A stretch of 64,000 nucleotides of DNA from Balaenoptera acutorostrata (Eukaryota; Chordata; Mammalia; Artiodactyla; Balaenopteridae), in contig NW_026646029.1 of NCBI RefSeq assembly GCF_949987535.1, forward strand, positions 1,116,001 to 1,180,000, written 5' to 3'. The notes under the pieces were generated by a model. It saw nothing but the letters and a program-made list of their open reading frames with translations, was not told the origin of the DNA and did not search any database. How positions within the stretch are numbered: the first letter of the stretch is position 1; each line of letters opens with the position of its first letter. A program made the translations under genes and the position numbers. Below are positions 35,256 through 49,320 of the stretch, piece by piece.

Positions 35256-37014
35256 ACAGAGAGATATCAATACATAGGTTTGAAGATTCTTACTAGTCAG
35301 ATATATTCTTGTGCGGTGAATAGGGGTTTTTGAGGCCAGTTCACTGAGCAAGGAGTCGGTCTTGTCTACTACATATTGGGTTTATGGAACGGTATCTGAG
35401 CTCATTTGAAACCCTTGTTTTATGCATCACCCCACCTCACCTTTCCCGTTCAGCAGCCATAGTGTGTTTTCTGAGCGTGTGACTCTGTTCTGCTTTGTAA
35501 TTCAGTTCAAGTGTAGCGGTTTTTACATTCCCTCTATAAGTGATATCTTATGATATGTGTCTTTTTCTGTGTGACTTATTTCACTTAAAATCGTCGTACC
35601 TAAATCCACTCATCGTGCTGCTACTAGCCTTATGACGTTGATTTCATGGCTGAGTGATATTCCATTGCACATGAGGACCACAACTTCTTTATCCATTTTT
35701 CTCTTTCCTAGGATATTTAAGGTGTAATGAAGTGGGGGTTCCTGTCAACAGAGCAGCCCTAAACTTTGGGGTGCCTGTGTCTTGCTGATTTTTAGTTTTC
35801 CCAATTTATACGCCCATGAGTGGAAGGGCCCTATGCTCTATAAGCTGTGTTTTTTAGATGTTTAAACACACACCTTACACTTCTCCAGAGTGGCTGTTGG
35901 CAGTTTACATCCCGCCCATCAGCGTAGCAAGGCTCCCAATTCTCCATGTCCGGTCCTGCATTTCTGGTTTGGACACTTTTTTCTGCATGGCCCTTTTGCC
36001 CGATGGCAAGAGAGACTTTTTGGAGCGCTGATTTGACTTTCCAGGTTGCTTGGTTGGCCAAAAAGGGCGTATGCGTTTTTTCCTGAATATATTCAGGAAA
36101 AAACGCATACGCCCTTTTTGGCCAAGGGCATCATTGTCCACGTTTTGCCGCTTTTCATGTGCTTTCAAGGCGATTCGAATCTACCTCCTGAAATCTGTTT
36201 CCTGCAATTCTGCCTTGCTTTCAAATCCCCTTCGTTGCCTTCCCTCAATATATTTGTGGACGAGAGTTATCATTTATAACTATGCAGGTTTGTGAATTGC
36301 AGTGCCCCTCAACTCCATTTTTCAAGTCGCTTTTTAGGGACCTGGCATCAGAGGCGCAGGATTGTTTCAGGCCCTCTTCTGGTTCCGGAGGGCAGGCTGA
36401 GACTGTTGTTAATTCTTCTTCCTGATGGGAAAATAGAGTGACCTGTGCCTGTCCCAACACCTAGAGCTAGTCTCTCATTGGTTCCCCCTCTTCCCGTTCA
36501 TCCTTAGGACAAATTGCAACCTGTACGGAACAGGAGCTTAAAGGTGCTGATTCTCCAAGGAGGGAGATGGCTAGTAAAGCGGCTGGAATGGCGAACCCGA
36601 GCACAAGGAGATGAGAAATGAGGTGCGTTTCAGAAACCTTTCCCGATCACATGGTGTACCATCTTCTGGGTTTCTCATGCATGTTTTCGATGTAGGAAGA
36701 TGCCCTTGAACCTGGAGATTTGGGACCCATGGGATGGGTACCATGCAGTATTACTTTAAAGGGTCTGTGTTGGCTCACCCAACCTCACCAAACCTCTCAG
36801 CCCCAAGAGTGTCCACCCTTATGTCTCAGTCAGCTGTGGGTCTAGATATGGTCAATCCAGGTTGCATCACAGCCCCTGAACGAATTTTGTAAGAATTTCT
36901 CTCTCTTTCACAGTCTTTGTTTCACGGGTTTTGAAAAGTAATTTCTTTTTATAATGGGGTTTAGCTGCTTTTCACGGCTGTGTTTATGCCGCTTTGCACC
37001 CCCTTGACTCACTT
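35256..37014. repeat. Satellite monomer R6
   Basis: 1,759-bp unit with a perfect palindrome at 36054-36125. Paired with the unit at 59868. Confidence 0.9.
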
Positions 37015-38771
37015 ACAGAGAGATATCAATACATAGGTTTGAAGATTCTTACTAGTCAGATATATTCTTGTGCGGTGAATAGGGGATGTTGAGTCCAGTT
37101 CATTGAGCAAGGAGTAGGTCTTGTCTATTACATATTGGGTGTATGGAACGGTATCTGAGCTCATTTGAAACCCTTGCTTTATGCATCACCCCACCTCACC
37201 TTTCCCGTTCAGCAGCCATAGTGTGTTTTCTGAACGTGTGACTCTGTTCTGTTTTGTAATTCAGTTCAAGTGTAGCGGTTTTTACATTCCCTCTATAAGT
37301 GATATCTTATGATAAGTGTCTTTTTCTGTGTGACTTATTTCACTTAGAATCGTCGTACCTAAATCCACTCATCGTGCTGCTACTAGCCTTATGACGTTGA
37401 TTTCATGGCTGAGTGATATTCCATTGTACATGAGGACCACAACTTCTTTATCCATTTTTCTCTTTCCTAGGATATTTAAGGTGTAATGAAGTGGGGGTTC
37501 TTGTCAACAGAGCAGCCCTAAACTTTGGGGTGCCTGTGTCTTGCTGATTTTTAGTTTTCCCAATTTATACGCCCATGAGTGGAAGTGCCCTATGCTCTCT
37601 AAGCTGTATTTTTTAGATGCTTCAGGACACAACGTACACTTCTCCAGAGTGGCTGTTGGCAATTTACATCCCGCCCCTCAGCGTAGCAAGGCTCCCATTT
37701 CTCCATGGCCGGTCCTGCATTTCTGGTTTGGACACTTTTTTCCGCATGGCCCTTTTTCTCGCTGGGAAGCAAGTCTTCTTTGGAGCGCTGATTTGCCTTT
37801 CCAGGTTGCTTGGTTGGCCAAAAAGGGCGTATGCGTTTTTTTCCTGAATATATTCAGGAAAAACGCATACGCACTTTTGGCCAAGGGCATCATTGTCCAC
37901 GTTTTGCCGCTTTTCATGTGCTTTCAAGGCGATTCGAATCTAACTCCTGAAATCTGTTTCCTGCAATTCTGCCTTGCTTTCAAATCCTCTTTGTTGCCTT
38001 CCCTCAATATATTTGTGGATGAGAGTTATCATTTATAACTCTGCAGGTTTGTGAATTGCAGTGCCCCTGAGCTCCATTTTTCAACTCACGTATTTGGGAG
38101 CTGGCCGCAAAAGTGCAGGATTGCTTCAGGCCCTCTTCTGGTTCTGGGGAGCAGGATGAGCTTGCGGTTAATTCTCTTCCTGATGGGAAAATAGAGTGAC
38201 CTGTGACTGTCCCAACACCTAGAGCTAGTCTCTCATTGGTTCCCCCTCTTCCCGTTCATCCTCAGGACAAATTGCAACCTGTACGGAACAGGAGGTTAAA
38301 GGTGCTGATTCTCCAAGGAGGGAGATGGCTAGTAAAGCGGCTGGAATGGCGAACCCGAGCTCAGGGAGATGAGAAATGAGGTGCGTTTTAGAAACCTTTC
38401 CCGATCACACCGTGTACCATCTTCTGGGTTTCTCATGCATGTTTTCGATGTAGGAAGATGCCCTTGAACCTGGAGATTTGGGACCCATGGGATGGGTACC
38501 ATGCAGTATTACTTTAAAGGGTCGGCGTTGGCTCACCCAACCTCACCAAAACTCTCAGCCCCAAGAGTGTCCACCCTTATGCCTCAATCAGCTGTGGGTC
38601 TAGATATGGTCAATCCAGGTTGCATCACAGCCCCTGAACGAATTGTGTAAGAATTTCTCTCTCTTTCACTGTCTTTGGTTCATGGGTTTGAAAAGTAATT
38701 TCTTTTTATAATGGGGTTTAGCTGCTTTTCACGGCTGTGTTTATGCCGCTTTACACCCCCTTGACTCACTT
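37015..38771. repeat. Satellite monomer R7
   Basis: 1,757-bp unit. Palindrome at 37814-37884, 71 bp, with unequal runs (seven T on the left, five A on the right) and gcacttttgg in the right arm. Paired with the unit at 61627. Confidence 0.9.
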
Positions 38772-40530
38772 ACAGAGAGATATCAATACATAGGTTTGAA
38801 GATTCTTACTAGTCAGATATATTCTTGTGTGGTGAATAGGGGATGTTGAGTCCAGTTCACTGAGCAAGGAGTAGGTCTTGTCTATTACATATTGGGTTTA
38901 TGGAACGGTATCTGAGCTAATTTGAAACCCTTGCTTTATTCATCACCCCACCTCACCTTTCCCGTTCAGCAGCCATAGTGTGTTTTCTGAACGTGTGACT
39001 CTGTTCTGTTTTGTAATTCAGTTCAAGTGTAGCGGTTTTTACATTCCCTCTATAAGTGATATCTTATGATAAGTGTCTTTTTCTGTGTGACTTATTTCAC
39101 TTAGAATCGTCGTACCTAAATCCACTCATCTTGCTGCTACTAGCCTTATGATGTTGATTCCATGGCTGAGTGATATTCCATTGTACATGAGGACCACAAC
39201 TTCTTTATCCATTTTTCTCTTTCGTAGGGTATTTAAGGTGTAATGAAGTGGGGGTTCTTGTCACCAGAGCAGCCCTAAACTTTGGGGTGCCTGTGTCTTG
39301 CTGATTTTTAGTTTTCCCACTATATACGCCCATGAGTAGAAGTGCCCTATGGTCTCTAAGTTGTGTTTTTTAGATGTTTCAGGACACACCGTACACTTCT
39401 CCAGAGTGGCTGTTGGCAATTTACATCCCGCCCATCAGCTTAGCAAGGCTCCCATTTCTCCATGGCCGGTCCTGCATTTCTGGTTTGGACACTTTTTTCC
39501 GCATGGCCCTTTTTCTCGCTGGGAAGCAAGTCTTCTTTGGAGCGCTGATTTGCCTTTCCAGGTTGCTTGGTTGGCCAAAAAGGGCGTATGCGTTTTTTTC
39601 CTGAATATATTCAGGAAAAACGCATACGCACTTTTGGCCAAGGGCATCATTGTCCACGTTTTGCCGCTTTTCATGTGCTTTCAAGGCGATTCGAATCTGC
39701 CTCCTGAAATCTGTTTCCTGCAATTCTGCCTTGCTTTCAAATCCTCTTCGTTGCCTTCCCTCAATATATTTGTGGACGAGAGTTATCATTTATAACTCTG
39801 CAGGTTTGTGAATTGCAGGGCCCCTGAGCTCCATTTTTCATCTCGCTTTTTTGGGACCTGGCTGCAAAAGTGCAGGATTGCTTCAGGCCCTCTTCTGGTT
39901 CTGGGGGGCAGGCTGAGCTTGTGGTTAATTCTTCTTCCTGATGGGAAAATAGAGTGACCTGTGCCTGTCCCAACCCCTAGAGCTAGTCTCTCATTGGTTC
40001 CCCCTCTTCCCATTCATCCTCAGGACAAATTGCAACTTGTACGGAACAGGAGGTTAAAGGTGCTGATTCTCCAAGGAGGGAGATGGCTAGTAAAGCGGCT
40101 GGAATGGCGAACCCGTGCACAAGGAGATGAGAAATGAGGTGCGTTTTAGAAACTTTTCCCGATCACACGGTGTACCATCTTCTGGGTTTCTCATGCATGT
40201 TTTCGATGTAGGAAGATGCCCTTGAACCTGGAGATTTGGGACCCATGGGATGGGTACCATGCAGTATTACTTTAAAGAGTCTGCGTTGGCTCACCCAGCC
40301 TCACCAAACCTCTCAGCCCCAAGAGTGTCCACCCTTATGTCTCAATCAGCTGTGGGTCTAGATATGGTCAATCCAGGTTGCATCACAGCCCCTGAACGAA
40401 TTTTGTAAGAATTTCTCTCTCTTTCACTGTCTTTGTTTCACGGGTTTTGAAAAGTAGTTTATTTTTATAATGGGGTTTAGCTGCTTTTCACGCCTGTGTT
40501 TATGCCGCTTTACACCCCCTTGACTCACTT
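38772..40530. repeat. Satellite monomer R8
   Basis: 1,759-bp unit. Palindrome at 39571-39641, same altered form as R7. Copied at 42288 (offset 3,516). Confidence 0.9.
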
Positions 40531-42287
40531 ACAGAGAGATATCAATACATAGGTTTGAAGATTCTTTCTAGTCAGATATATTCTTGTGCGGTGAATAGGG
40601 GATGTTGAGTCCAGTTCACTGAGCAAGGAGTAGGTCTTGTCTACTACATATTCGGTTTATGGAACGGTATCTGAGCTAATTTGAAACCCTTGTTCTATGC
40701 ATCACCCCACCTCACCTTTCCCGTTCAGCAGCCATAGTGTGTTTTCTGAACGTGTGACTCTGTTCTGTTTTGTAATTCAGTTCAAGTGTAGCGGTTTTTA
40801 CATTCCCTCTATAAGTGATATCTTATGATAAGTGTCTTTTTCTGTGTGACTTATTTCACTTAGAATCGTCGAACGTTAATCCACTCATCGTGCTGCTACT
40901 AGCCTTATGACATTGATTTCATGGCTGAGTGATATTCCATTGTACATGAGGACCACAACTTCTTTATCCATTTTTCTCTTTCCTAGGATATTTAAGGTGT
41001 AATGAAGTGGGGGTTCTTGTCAACAGAGCAGCCCTAAACTTTGGGGTGCCTGTGTCTTGCTGATTTTTAGTTTTCCCAATTTATACGCCCATGAGTGGAA
41101 GTGCCCTATGCTCTCTAAGCTGTATTTTTTAGATGCTTCAGGACACAACGTACACTTCTCCAGAGTGGCTGTTGGCAATTTACATCCCGCCCCTCAGCGT
41201 AGCAAGGCTCCCATTTCTCCATGGCCGGTCCTGCATTTCAGGTTTGGACACTTTTTTCCGCATGGCCTTTTGCTCGCTGGGAAGCAAGTCTTCTTTGGAG
41301 CGCTGATTTGCCTTTCCAGGTTGCTTGGTTGGCCAAAAAGGGCGTATGCATTTTTTTCCTGAATATATTCAGGAAAAACGCATACGCACTTTTTGGCCAA
41401 GGGCATCATTGTCCACGTTTTGCCGCTTTTCATGTGCTTTCAAGGCGATTCGAATCTAACTCCTGAAATCTGTTTCCTGCAATTCTGCCTTGCTTTCAAA
41501 TCCTCTTTGTTGCCTTCCCTCAATATATTTGTGGATGAGAGTTATCATTTATAACTCTGCAGGTTTGTGAATTGCAGTGCCCCTGAGCTCCATTTTTCAA
41601 CTCACGTATTTGGGAGCTGGCCGCAAAAGTGCAGGATTGCTTCAGGCCCTCTTCTGGTTCTGGGGAGCAGGCTGAGTTTGCGGTTAATTCTCTTCCTGAT
41701 GGGAAAATAGAGTGACCTGTGACTGTCCCAACACCTAGAGCTAGTCTCTCATTGGTTCCCCCTCTTCCCGTTCATCCTCAGGACAAATTGCAACCTGTAC
41801 GGAACAGGAGGTTAAAGGTGCTGATTCTCCAAGGAGGGAGATGGCTAGTAAAGCGGCTGGAATGGCGAACCCGAGCTCAGGGAGATGAGAAATGAGGTGC
41901 GTTTTAGAAACCTTTCCCGATCACACCGTGTACCATCTTCTGGGTTTCTCATGCATGTTTTCGATGTAGGAAGATGCCCTTGAACCTGGAGATTTGGGAC
42001 CCATGGGATGGGTACCATGCAGTATTACTTTAAAGGGTCGGCGTTGGCTCACCCAACCTCACCAAAACTCTCAGCCCCAAGAGTGTCCACCCTTATGCCT
42101 CAATCAGCTGTGGGTCTAGATATGGTCAATCCAGGTTGCATCACAGCCCCTGAACGAATTGTGTAAGAATTTCTCTCTCTTTCACTGTCTTTGGTTCATG
42201 GGTTTGAAAAGTAATTTCTTTTTATAATGGGGTTTAGCTGCTTTTCACGGCTGTGTTTATGCCGCTTTACACCCCCTTGACTCACTT
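40531..42287. repeat. Satellite monomer R9
   Basis: 1,757-bp unit. Palindrome at 41329-41400 with gtatgcatttt in the left arm. Copied at 44047 (offset 3,516). Confidence 0.9.
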
Positions 42288-44046
42288 ACAGAGAGATATC
42301 AATACATAGGTTTGAAGATTCTTACTAGTCAGATATATTCTTGTGTGGTGAATAGGGGATGTTGAGTCCAGTTCACTGAGCAAGGAGTAGGTCTTGTCTA
42401 TTACATATTGGGTTTATGGAACGGTATCTGAGCTAATTTGAAACCCTTGCTTTATTCATCACCCCACCTCACCTTTCCCGTTCAGCAGCCATAGTGTGTT
42501 TTCTGAACGTGTGACTCTGTTCTGTTTTGTAATTCAGTTCAAGTGTAGCGGTTTTTACATTCCCTCTATAAGTGATATCTTATGATAAGTGTCTTTTTCT
42601 GTGTGACTTATTTCACTTAGAATCGTCGTACCTAAATCCACTCATCTTGCTGCTACTAGCCTTATGATGTTGATTCCATGGCTGAGTGATATTCCATTGT
42701 ACATGAGGACCACAACTTCTTTATCCATTTTTCTCTTTCGTAGGGTATTTAAGGTGTAATGAAGTGGGGGTTCTTGTCACCAGAGCAGCCCTAAACTTTG
42801 GGGTGCCTGTGTCTTGCTGATTTTTAGTTTTCCCACTATATACGCCCATGAGTAGAAGTGCCCTATGGTCTCTAAGTTGTGTTTTTTAGATGTTTCAGGA
42901 CACACCGTACACTTCTCCAGAGTGGCTGTTGGCAATTTACATCCCGCCCATCAGCTTAGCAAGGCTCCCATTTCTCCATGGCCGGTCCTGCATTTCTGGT
43001 TTGGACACTTTTTTCCGCATGGCCCTTTTTCTCGCTGGGAAGCAAGTCTTCTTTGGAGCGCTGATTTGCCTTTCCAGGTTGCTTGGTTGGCCAAAAAGGG
43101 CGTATGCGTTTTTTTCCTGAATATATTCAGGAAAAACGCATACGCACTTTTGGCCAAGGGCATCATTGTCCACGTTTTGCCGCTTTTCATGTGCTTTCAA
43201 GGCGATTCGAATCTGCCTCCTGAAATCTGTTTCCTGCAATTCTGCCTTGCTTTCAAATCCTCTTCGTTGCCTTCCCTCAATATATTTGTGGACGAGAGTT
43301 ATCATTTATAACTCTGCAGGTTTGTGAATTGCAGGGCCCCTGAGCTCCATTTTTCATCTCGCTTTTTTGGGACCTGGCTGCAAAAGTGCAGGATTGCTTC
43401 AGGCCCTCTTCTGGTTCTGGGGGGCAGGCTGAGCTTGTGGTTAATTCTTCTTCCTGATGGGAAAATAGAGTGACCTGTGCCTGTCCCAACCCCTAGAGCT
43501 AGTCTCTCATTGGTTCCCCCTCTTCCCATTCATCCTCAGGACAAATTGCAACTTGTACGGAACAGGAGGTTAAAGGTGCTGATTCTCCAAGGAGGGAGAT
43601 GGCTAGTAAAGCGGCTGGAATGGCGAACCCGTGCACAAGGAGATGAGAAATGAGGTGCGTTTTAGAAACTTTTCCCGATCACACGGTGTACCATCTTCTG
43701 GGTTTCTCATGCATGTTTTCGATGTAGGAAGATGCCCTTGAACCTGGAGATTTGGGACCCATGGGATGGGTACCATGCAGTATTACTTTAAAGAGTCTGC
43801 GTTGGCTCACCCAGCCTCACCAAACCTCTCAGCCCCAAGAGTGTCCACCCTTATGTCTCAATCAGCTGTGGGTCTAGATATGGTCAATCCAGGTTGCATC
43901 ACAGCCCCTGAACGAATTTTGTAAGAATTTCTCTCTCTTTCACTGTCTTTGTTTCACGGGTTTTGAAAAGTAGTTTATTTTTATAATGGGGTTTAGCTGC
44001 TTTTCACGCCTGTGTTTATGCCGCTTTACACCCCCTTGACTCACTT
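42288..44046. repeat. Satellite monomer R10 (copy of R8)
   Basis: 1,759-bp unit. Palindrome at 43087-43157. It matches R8 in every stretch compared. Confidence 0.9.
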
Positions 44047-45803
44047 ACAGAGAGATATCAATACATAGGTTTGAAGATTCTTTCTAGTCAGATATATTCT
44101 TGTGCGGTGAATAGGGGATGTTGAGTCCAGTTCACTGAGCAAGGAGTAGGTCTTGTCTACTACATATTCGGTTTATGGAACGGTATCTGAGCTAATTTGA
44201 AACCCTTGTTCTATGCATCACCCCACCTCACCTTTCCCGTTCAGCAGCCATAGTGTGTTTTCTGAACGTGTGACTCTGTTCTGTTTTGTAATTCAGTTCA
44301 AGTGTAGCGGTTTTTACATTCCCTCTATAAGTGATATCTTATGATAAGTGTCTTTTTCTGTGTGACTTATTTCACTTAGAATCGTCGAACGTTAATCCAC
44401 TCATCGTGCTGCTACTAGCCTTATGACATTGATTTCATGGCTGAGTGATATTCCATTGTACATGAGGACCACAACTTCTTTATCCATTTTTCTCTTTCCT
44501 AGGATATTTAAGGTGTAATGAAGTGGGGGTTCTTGTCAACAGAGCAGCCCTAAACTTTGGGGTGCCTGTGTCTTGCTGATTTTTAGTTTTCCCAATTTAT
44601 ACGCCCATGAGTGGAAGTGCCCTATGCTCTCTAAGCTGTATTTTTTAGATGCTTCAGGACACAACGTACACTTCTCCAGAGTGGCTGTTGGCAATTTACA
44701 TCCCGCCCCTCAGCGTAGCAAGGCTCCCATTTCTCCATGGCCGGTCCTGCATTTCAGGTTTGGACACTTTTTTCCGCATGGCCTTTTGCTCGCTGGGAAG
44801 CAAGTCTTCTTTGGAGCGCTGATTTGCCTTTCCAGGTTGCTTGGTTGGCCAAAAAGGGCGTATGCATTTTTTTCCTGAATATATTCAGGAAAAACGCATA
44901 CGCACTTTTTGGCCAAGGGCATCATTGTCCACGTTTTGCCGCTTTTCATGTGCTTTCAAGGCGATTCGAATCTAACTCCTGAAATCTGTTTCCTGCAATT
45001 CTGCCTTGCTTTCAAATCCTCTTTGTTGCCTTCCCTCAATATATTTGTGGATGAGAGTTATCATTTATAACTCTGCAGGTTTGTGAATTGCAGTGCCCCT
45101 GAGCTCCATTTTTCAACTCACGTATTTGGGAGCTGGCCGCAAAAGTGCAGGATTGCTTCAGGCCCTCTTCTGGTTCTGGGGAGCAGGCTGAGTTTGCGGT
45201 TAATTCTCTTCCTGATGGGAAAATAGAGTGACCTGTGACTGTCCCAACACCTAGAGCTAGTCTCTCATTGGTTCCCCCTCTTCCCGTTCATCCTCAGGAC
45301 AAATTGCAACCTGTACGGAACAGGAGGTTAAAGGTGCTGATTCTCCAAGGAGGGAGATGGCTAGTAAAGCGGCTGGAATGGCGAACCCGAGCTCAGGGAG
45401 ATGAGAAATGAGGTGCGTTTTAGAAACCTTTCCCGATCACACCGTGTACCATCTTCTGGGTTTCTCATGCATGTTTTCGATGTAGGAAGATGCCCTTGAA
45501 CCTGGAGATTTGGGACCCATGGGATGGGTACCATGCAGTATTACTTTAAAGGGTCGGCGTTGGCTCACCCAACCTCACCAAAACTCTCAGCCCCAAGAGT
45601 GTCCACCCTTATGCCTCAATCAGCTGTGGGTCTAGATATGGTCAATCCAGGTTGCATCACAGCCCCTGAACGAATTTTGTAAGAATTTCTCTCTCTTTCA
45701 CTGTCTTTGTTTCATGGGTTTGAAAAGTAATTTATTTTTATAATGGGGTTTAGCTGCTTTTCACGGCTGTGTTTATGCCGCTTTACACCCCCTTGACTCA
45801 CTT
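44047..45803. repeat. Satellite monomer R11 (copy of R9)
   Basis: 1,757-bp unit. Palindrome at 44845-44916. It matches R9 up to 45676, then diverges (cgaattttgt against cgaattgtgt). Confidence 0.9.
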
Positions 45804-48800
45804 ACAGAGAGATATCAATACATAGGTTTGAAGATTCTTACTAGTCAGATATATTCTTGTGTGGTGAATAGGGGATGTTGAGTCCAGTTCACTGAGCAAG
45901 GAGTAGGTCTTGTCTATTACATATTGGGTTTATGGAACGGTATCTGAGCTAATTTGAAACCCTTGCTTTATTCATCACCCCACCTCACCTTTCCCGTTCA
46001 GCAGCCATAGTGTATTTTCTAAACGTGTGACTCTGGTCTGTTTTGTAATTCAGTTCAAGTGTAGCGGTTTTTACATTCCCTCTATAAGTGATATCTTATG
46101 ATAAGTGTCTTTTTCTGTGTGACTTATTTCACTTAGAATCGTCGTACCTAAATCCACTCATCTTGCTGCTACTAGCCTTATGATGTTGATTCCATGGCTG
46201 AGGGATATTCCATTGTACATGAGGACCACAACTTCTTTATCCATTTTTCTCTTTCGTAGGGTATTTAGGGTGTAATGAAGTGGGGGTTCTTGTCACCAGA
46301 GCAGCCCTAAACTTTGGGGTGCCTGTGTCTTGCTGATTTTTAGTTTTCCCACTATATACGCCCATGAGTGGAAGTGCCCTATGGTCTCTAAGCTGTGTTT
46401 TTTAGATGTTTCAGGACACACCGTACACTTCTCCAGAGTGGCTGTTGGCAATTTACATCCCGCCCATCAGCTTAGCAAGGCTCCCATTTCTCCATGGCCG
46501 GTCCTGCATATCTGGTTTGGACACTTTTTTCCGCATGGCCCTCTTGCCCACTGGGAAGCGAGACTTCTTTTGAGCGCTGATTTGCCTTTCCAGGTTGCTT
46601 GGTTGGCCAAAAGGGCTTATGCGTGTTTTCCTGAATATATTCAGGAAAATACGCATACGCCCTTTTTGGCCAAGGGCATCATTGTCCACGTTTTGCCGCT
46701 TTTCATGTGCTTTCAAGGCGATTCGTATCTACCTCCTGAAATCTGTTTCCTGCAATTCTGCCTTGCTTTCAAATCCTCTTCGTTGCCTTCCCTCAATATA
46801 TTTGTGGACGAGAGTTATCATTTATAACTCTGCAGGTTTGTTAATTGCAGGGCCCCTGAGCTCCATTTTTCATCTCGCTTTTTTGGGACCTTGGTGCAAA
46901 AGTGCAGGATTGCTTCAGGCCCTCTTCTGGTTCTGGGGGGCAGGCTGAGCTTGTGGTTAATTCTTCTTCCTGATGGGAAAATAGAGTGACCTGTGCCTGT
47001 CCCAACACCTACAGCTAGTCTATCATTGGTTCCCCCTCTTCCCATTCATCCTCAGGACAAATTGCAACTTGTACGGAACAGGAGGTTAAAGGTGCTGATT
47101 CTCCAAGGAGGGAGATGGCTAGTAAAGCGGCTGGAATGGCGAACCCGAGCACAAGGAGATGAGAAATGAGGTGCGTTTTTGAAACCTTTCCCGATCACAC
47201 CGTGTACCATCTTCTGGGTTTCTCATGCATGTTTTCGATGTAGGAAGATGCCCTTGAACCTGGAGATTTGGGACCCATGGGATGGGTACCATGCAGTATT
47301 ACTTTAAAGGGTCGGCGTTGGCTCACCCAACCTCACCAAAACTCTCAGCCCCAAGAGTGTCCACCCTTATGCCTCAATCAGCTGTGGGTCTAGATATGGT
47401 CAATCCAGGTTGCATCACAGCCCCTGAACGAATTTTGTAAGAATTTCTCTCTCTTTCACTGTCTTTGTTTCATGGGTTTGAAAAGTAATTTATTTTTATA
47501 ATGGGGTTTAGCTGCTTTTCACGGCTGTGTTTATGCCGCTTTACACCCCCTTGACTCACTTACAGAGAGATATCAATACATAGGTTTGAAGATTCTTACT
47601 AGTCAGATATATTCTTGTGTGGTGAATAGGGGATGTTGAGTCCAGTTCACTGAGCAAGGAGTAGGTCTTGTCTATTACATATTGGGTTTATGGAACGGTA
47701 TCTGAGCTAATTTGAAACCCTTGCTTTATTCATCACCCCACCTCACCTTTCCCGTTCAGCAGCCATAGTGTATTTTCTAAACGTGTGACTCTGGTCTGTT
47801 TTGTAATTCAGTTCAAGTGTAGCGGTTTTTACATTCCCTCTATAAGTGATATCTTATGATAAGTGTCTTTTTCTGTGTGACTTATTTCACTTAGAATCGT
47901 CGTACCTAAATCCACTCATCTTGCTGCTACTAGCCTTATGATGTTGATTCCATGGCTGAGGGATATTCCATTGTACATGAGGACCACAACTTCTTTATCC
48001 ATTTTTCTCTTTCGTAGGGTATTTAGGGTGTAATGAAGTGGGGGTTCTTGTCACCAGAGCAGCCCTAAACTTTGGGGTGCCTGTGTCTTGCTGATTTTTA
48101 GTTTTCCCACTATATACGCCCATGAGTGGAAGTGCCCTATGGTCTCTAAGCTGTGTTTTTTAGATGTTTCAGGACACACCGTACACTTCTCCAGAGTGGC
48201 TGTTGGCAATTTACATCCCGCCCATCAGCTTAGCAAGGCTCCCATTTCTCCATGGCCGGTCCTGCATATCTGGTTTGGACACTTTTTTCCGCATGGCCCT
48301 CTTGCCCACTGGGAAGCGAGACTTCTTTTGAGCGCTGATTTGCCTTTCCAGGTTGCTTGGTTGGCCAAAAGGGCTTATGCGTGTTTTCCTGAATATATTC
48401 AGGAAAATACGCATACGCCCTTTTTGGCCAAGGGCATCATTGTCCACGTTTTGCCGCTTTTCATGTGCTTTCAAGGCGATTCGTATCTACCTCCTGAAAT
48501 CTGTTTCCTGCAATTCTGCCTTGCTTTCAAATCCTCTTCGTTGCCTTCCCTCAATATATTTGTGGACGAGAGTTATCATTTATAACTCTGCAGGTTTGTT
48601 AATTGCAGGGCCCCTGAGCTCCATTTTTCATCTCGCTTTTTTGGGACCTTGGTGCAAAAGTGCAGGATTGCTTCAGGCCCTCTTCTGGTTCTGGGGGGCA
48701 GGCTGAGCTTGTGGTTAATTCTTCTTCCTGATGGGAAAATAGAGTGACCTGTGCCTGTCCCAACACCTACAGCTAGTCTATCATTGGTTCCCCCTCTTCC

Positions 48801-48937
48801 CATTCATCCTCAGGACAAATTGCAACTTGTACGGAACAGGAGGTTAAAGGTGCTGATTCTCCAAGGAGGGAGATGGCTAGTAAAGCGGCTGGAATGGCGA
48901 ACCCGAGCACAAGGAGATGAGAAATGAGGTGCGTTTT
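45423..48937. repeat. Tandem monomer duplication, unit 1,758 bp
   Basis: 45423-47179 and 47181-48937 match at an offset of 1,758 bp at all positions compared. Differences at 45422 against 47180 and at 47180 against 48938 bracket a tract almost exactly one unit long. Confidence 0.85.
45804..47561. repeat. Satellite monomer R12
   Basis: 1,758-bp unit. Palindrome at 46603-46673 with changes at the same paired site in both arms (gcgtgttttcc on the left, ggaaaatacgc on the right), plus aaaagggcttatgcg in the left arm. Confidence 0.9.
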
Positions 48938-49320
48938 AGAAACCTTTCCCGATCACACGGTGTACCATCTTCTGGGTTTCTCATGCATGTTTTCGATGTA
49001 GGAAGATGCCCTTGAACCTGGAGATTTGGGACCCATGGGATGGGTACCATGCAGTATTACTTTAAAGAGTCTGCGTTGACTCACCCAACCTCACCAAACC
49101 TCTCAGCCCCAAGAGTGTCCACCCTTATGTCTCAATCAGCTGTGGGTCTAGATATGGTCAATCCAGGTTGCATCACAGCCCCTGAACGAATTTTGTAAGA
49201 ATTTCTCTCTCTTTCACTGTCTTTGTTTCACGGGTTTTGAAAAGTAGTTTATTTTTATAATGGGGTTTAGCTGCTTTTCACGGCTGTGTTTATGCCGCTT
49301 TACACCCCCTTGACTCACTT
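47562..49320. repeat. Satellite monomer R13 (copy of R12)
   Basis: 1,759-bp unit. Palindrome at 48361-48431, identical to that of R12. The copied tract ends at 48937. Confidence 0.9.

Larger units (their letters stand above)
38162..45676. repeat. Tandem dimer duplication, unit 3,516 bp
   Basis: 38162-42160 and 41678-45676 match at an offset of 3,516 bp at all positions compared. Differences bracket the tract at 38161 against 41677 (c against t) and 42161 against 45677 (g against t). Confidence 0.85.
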
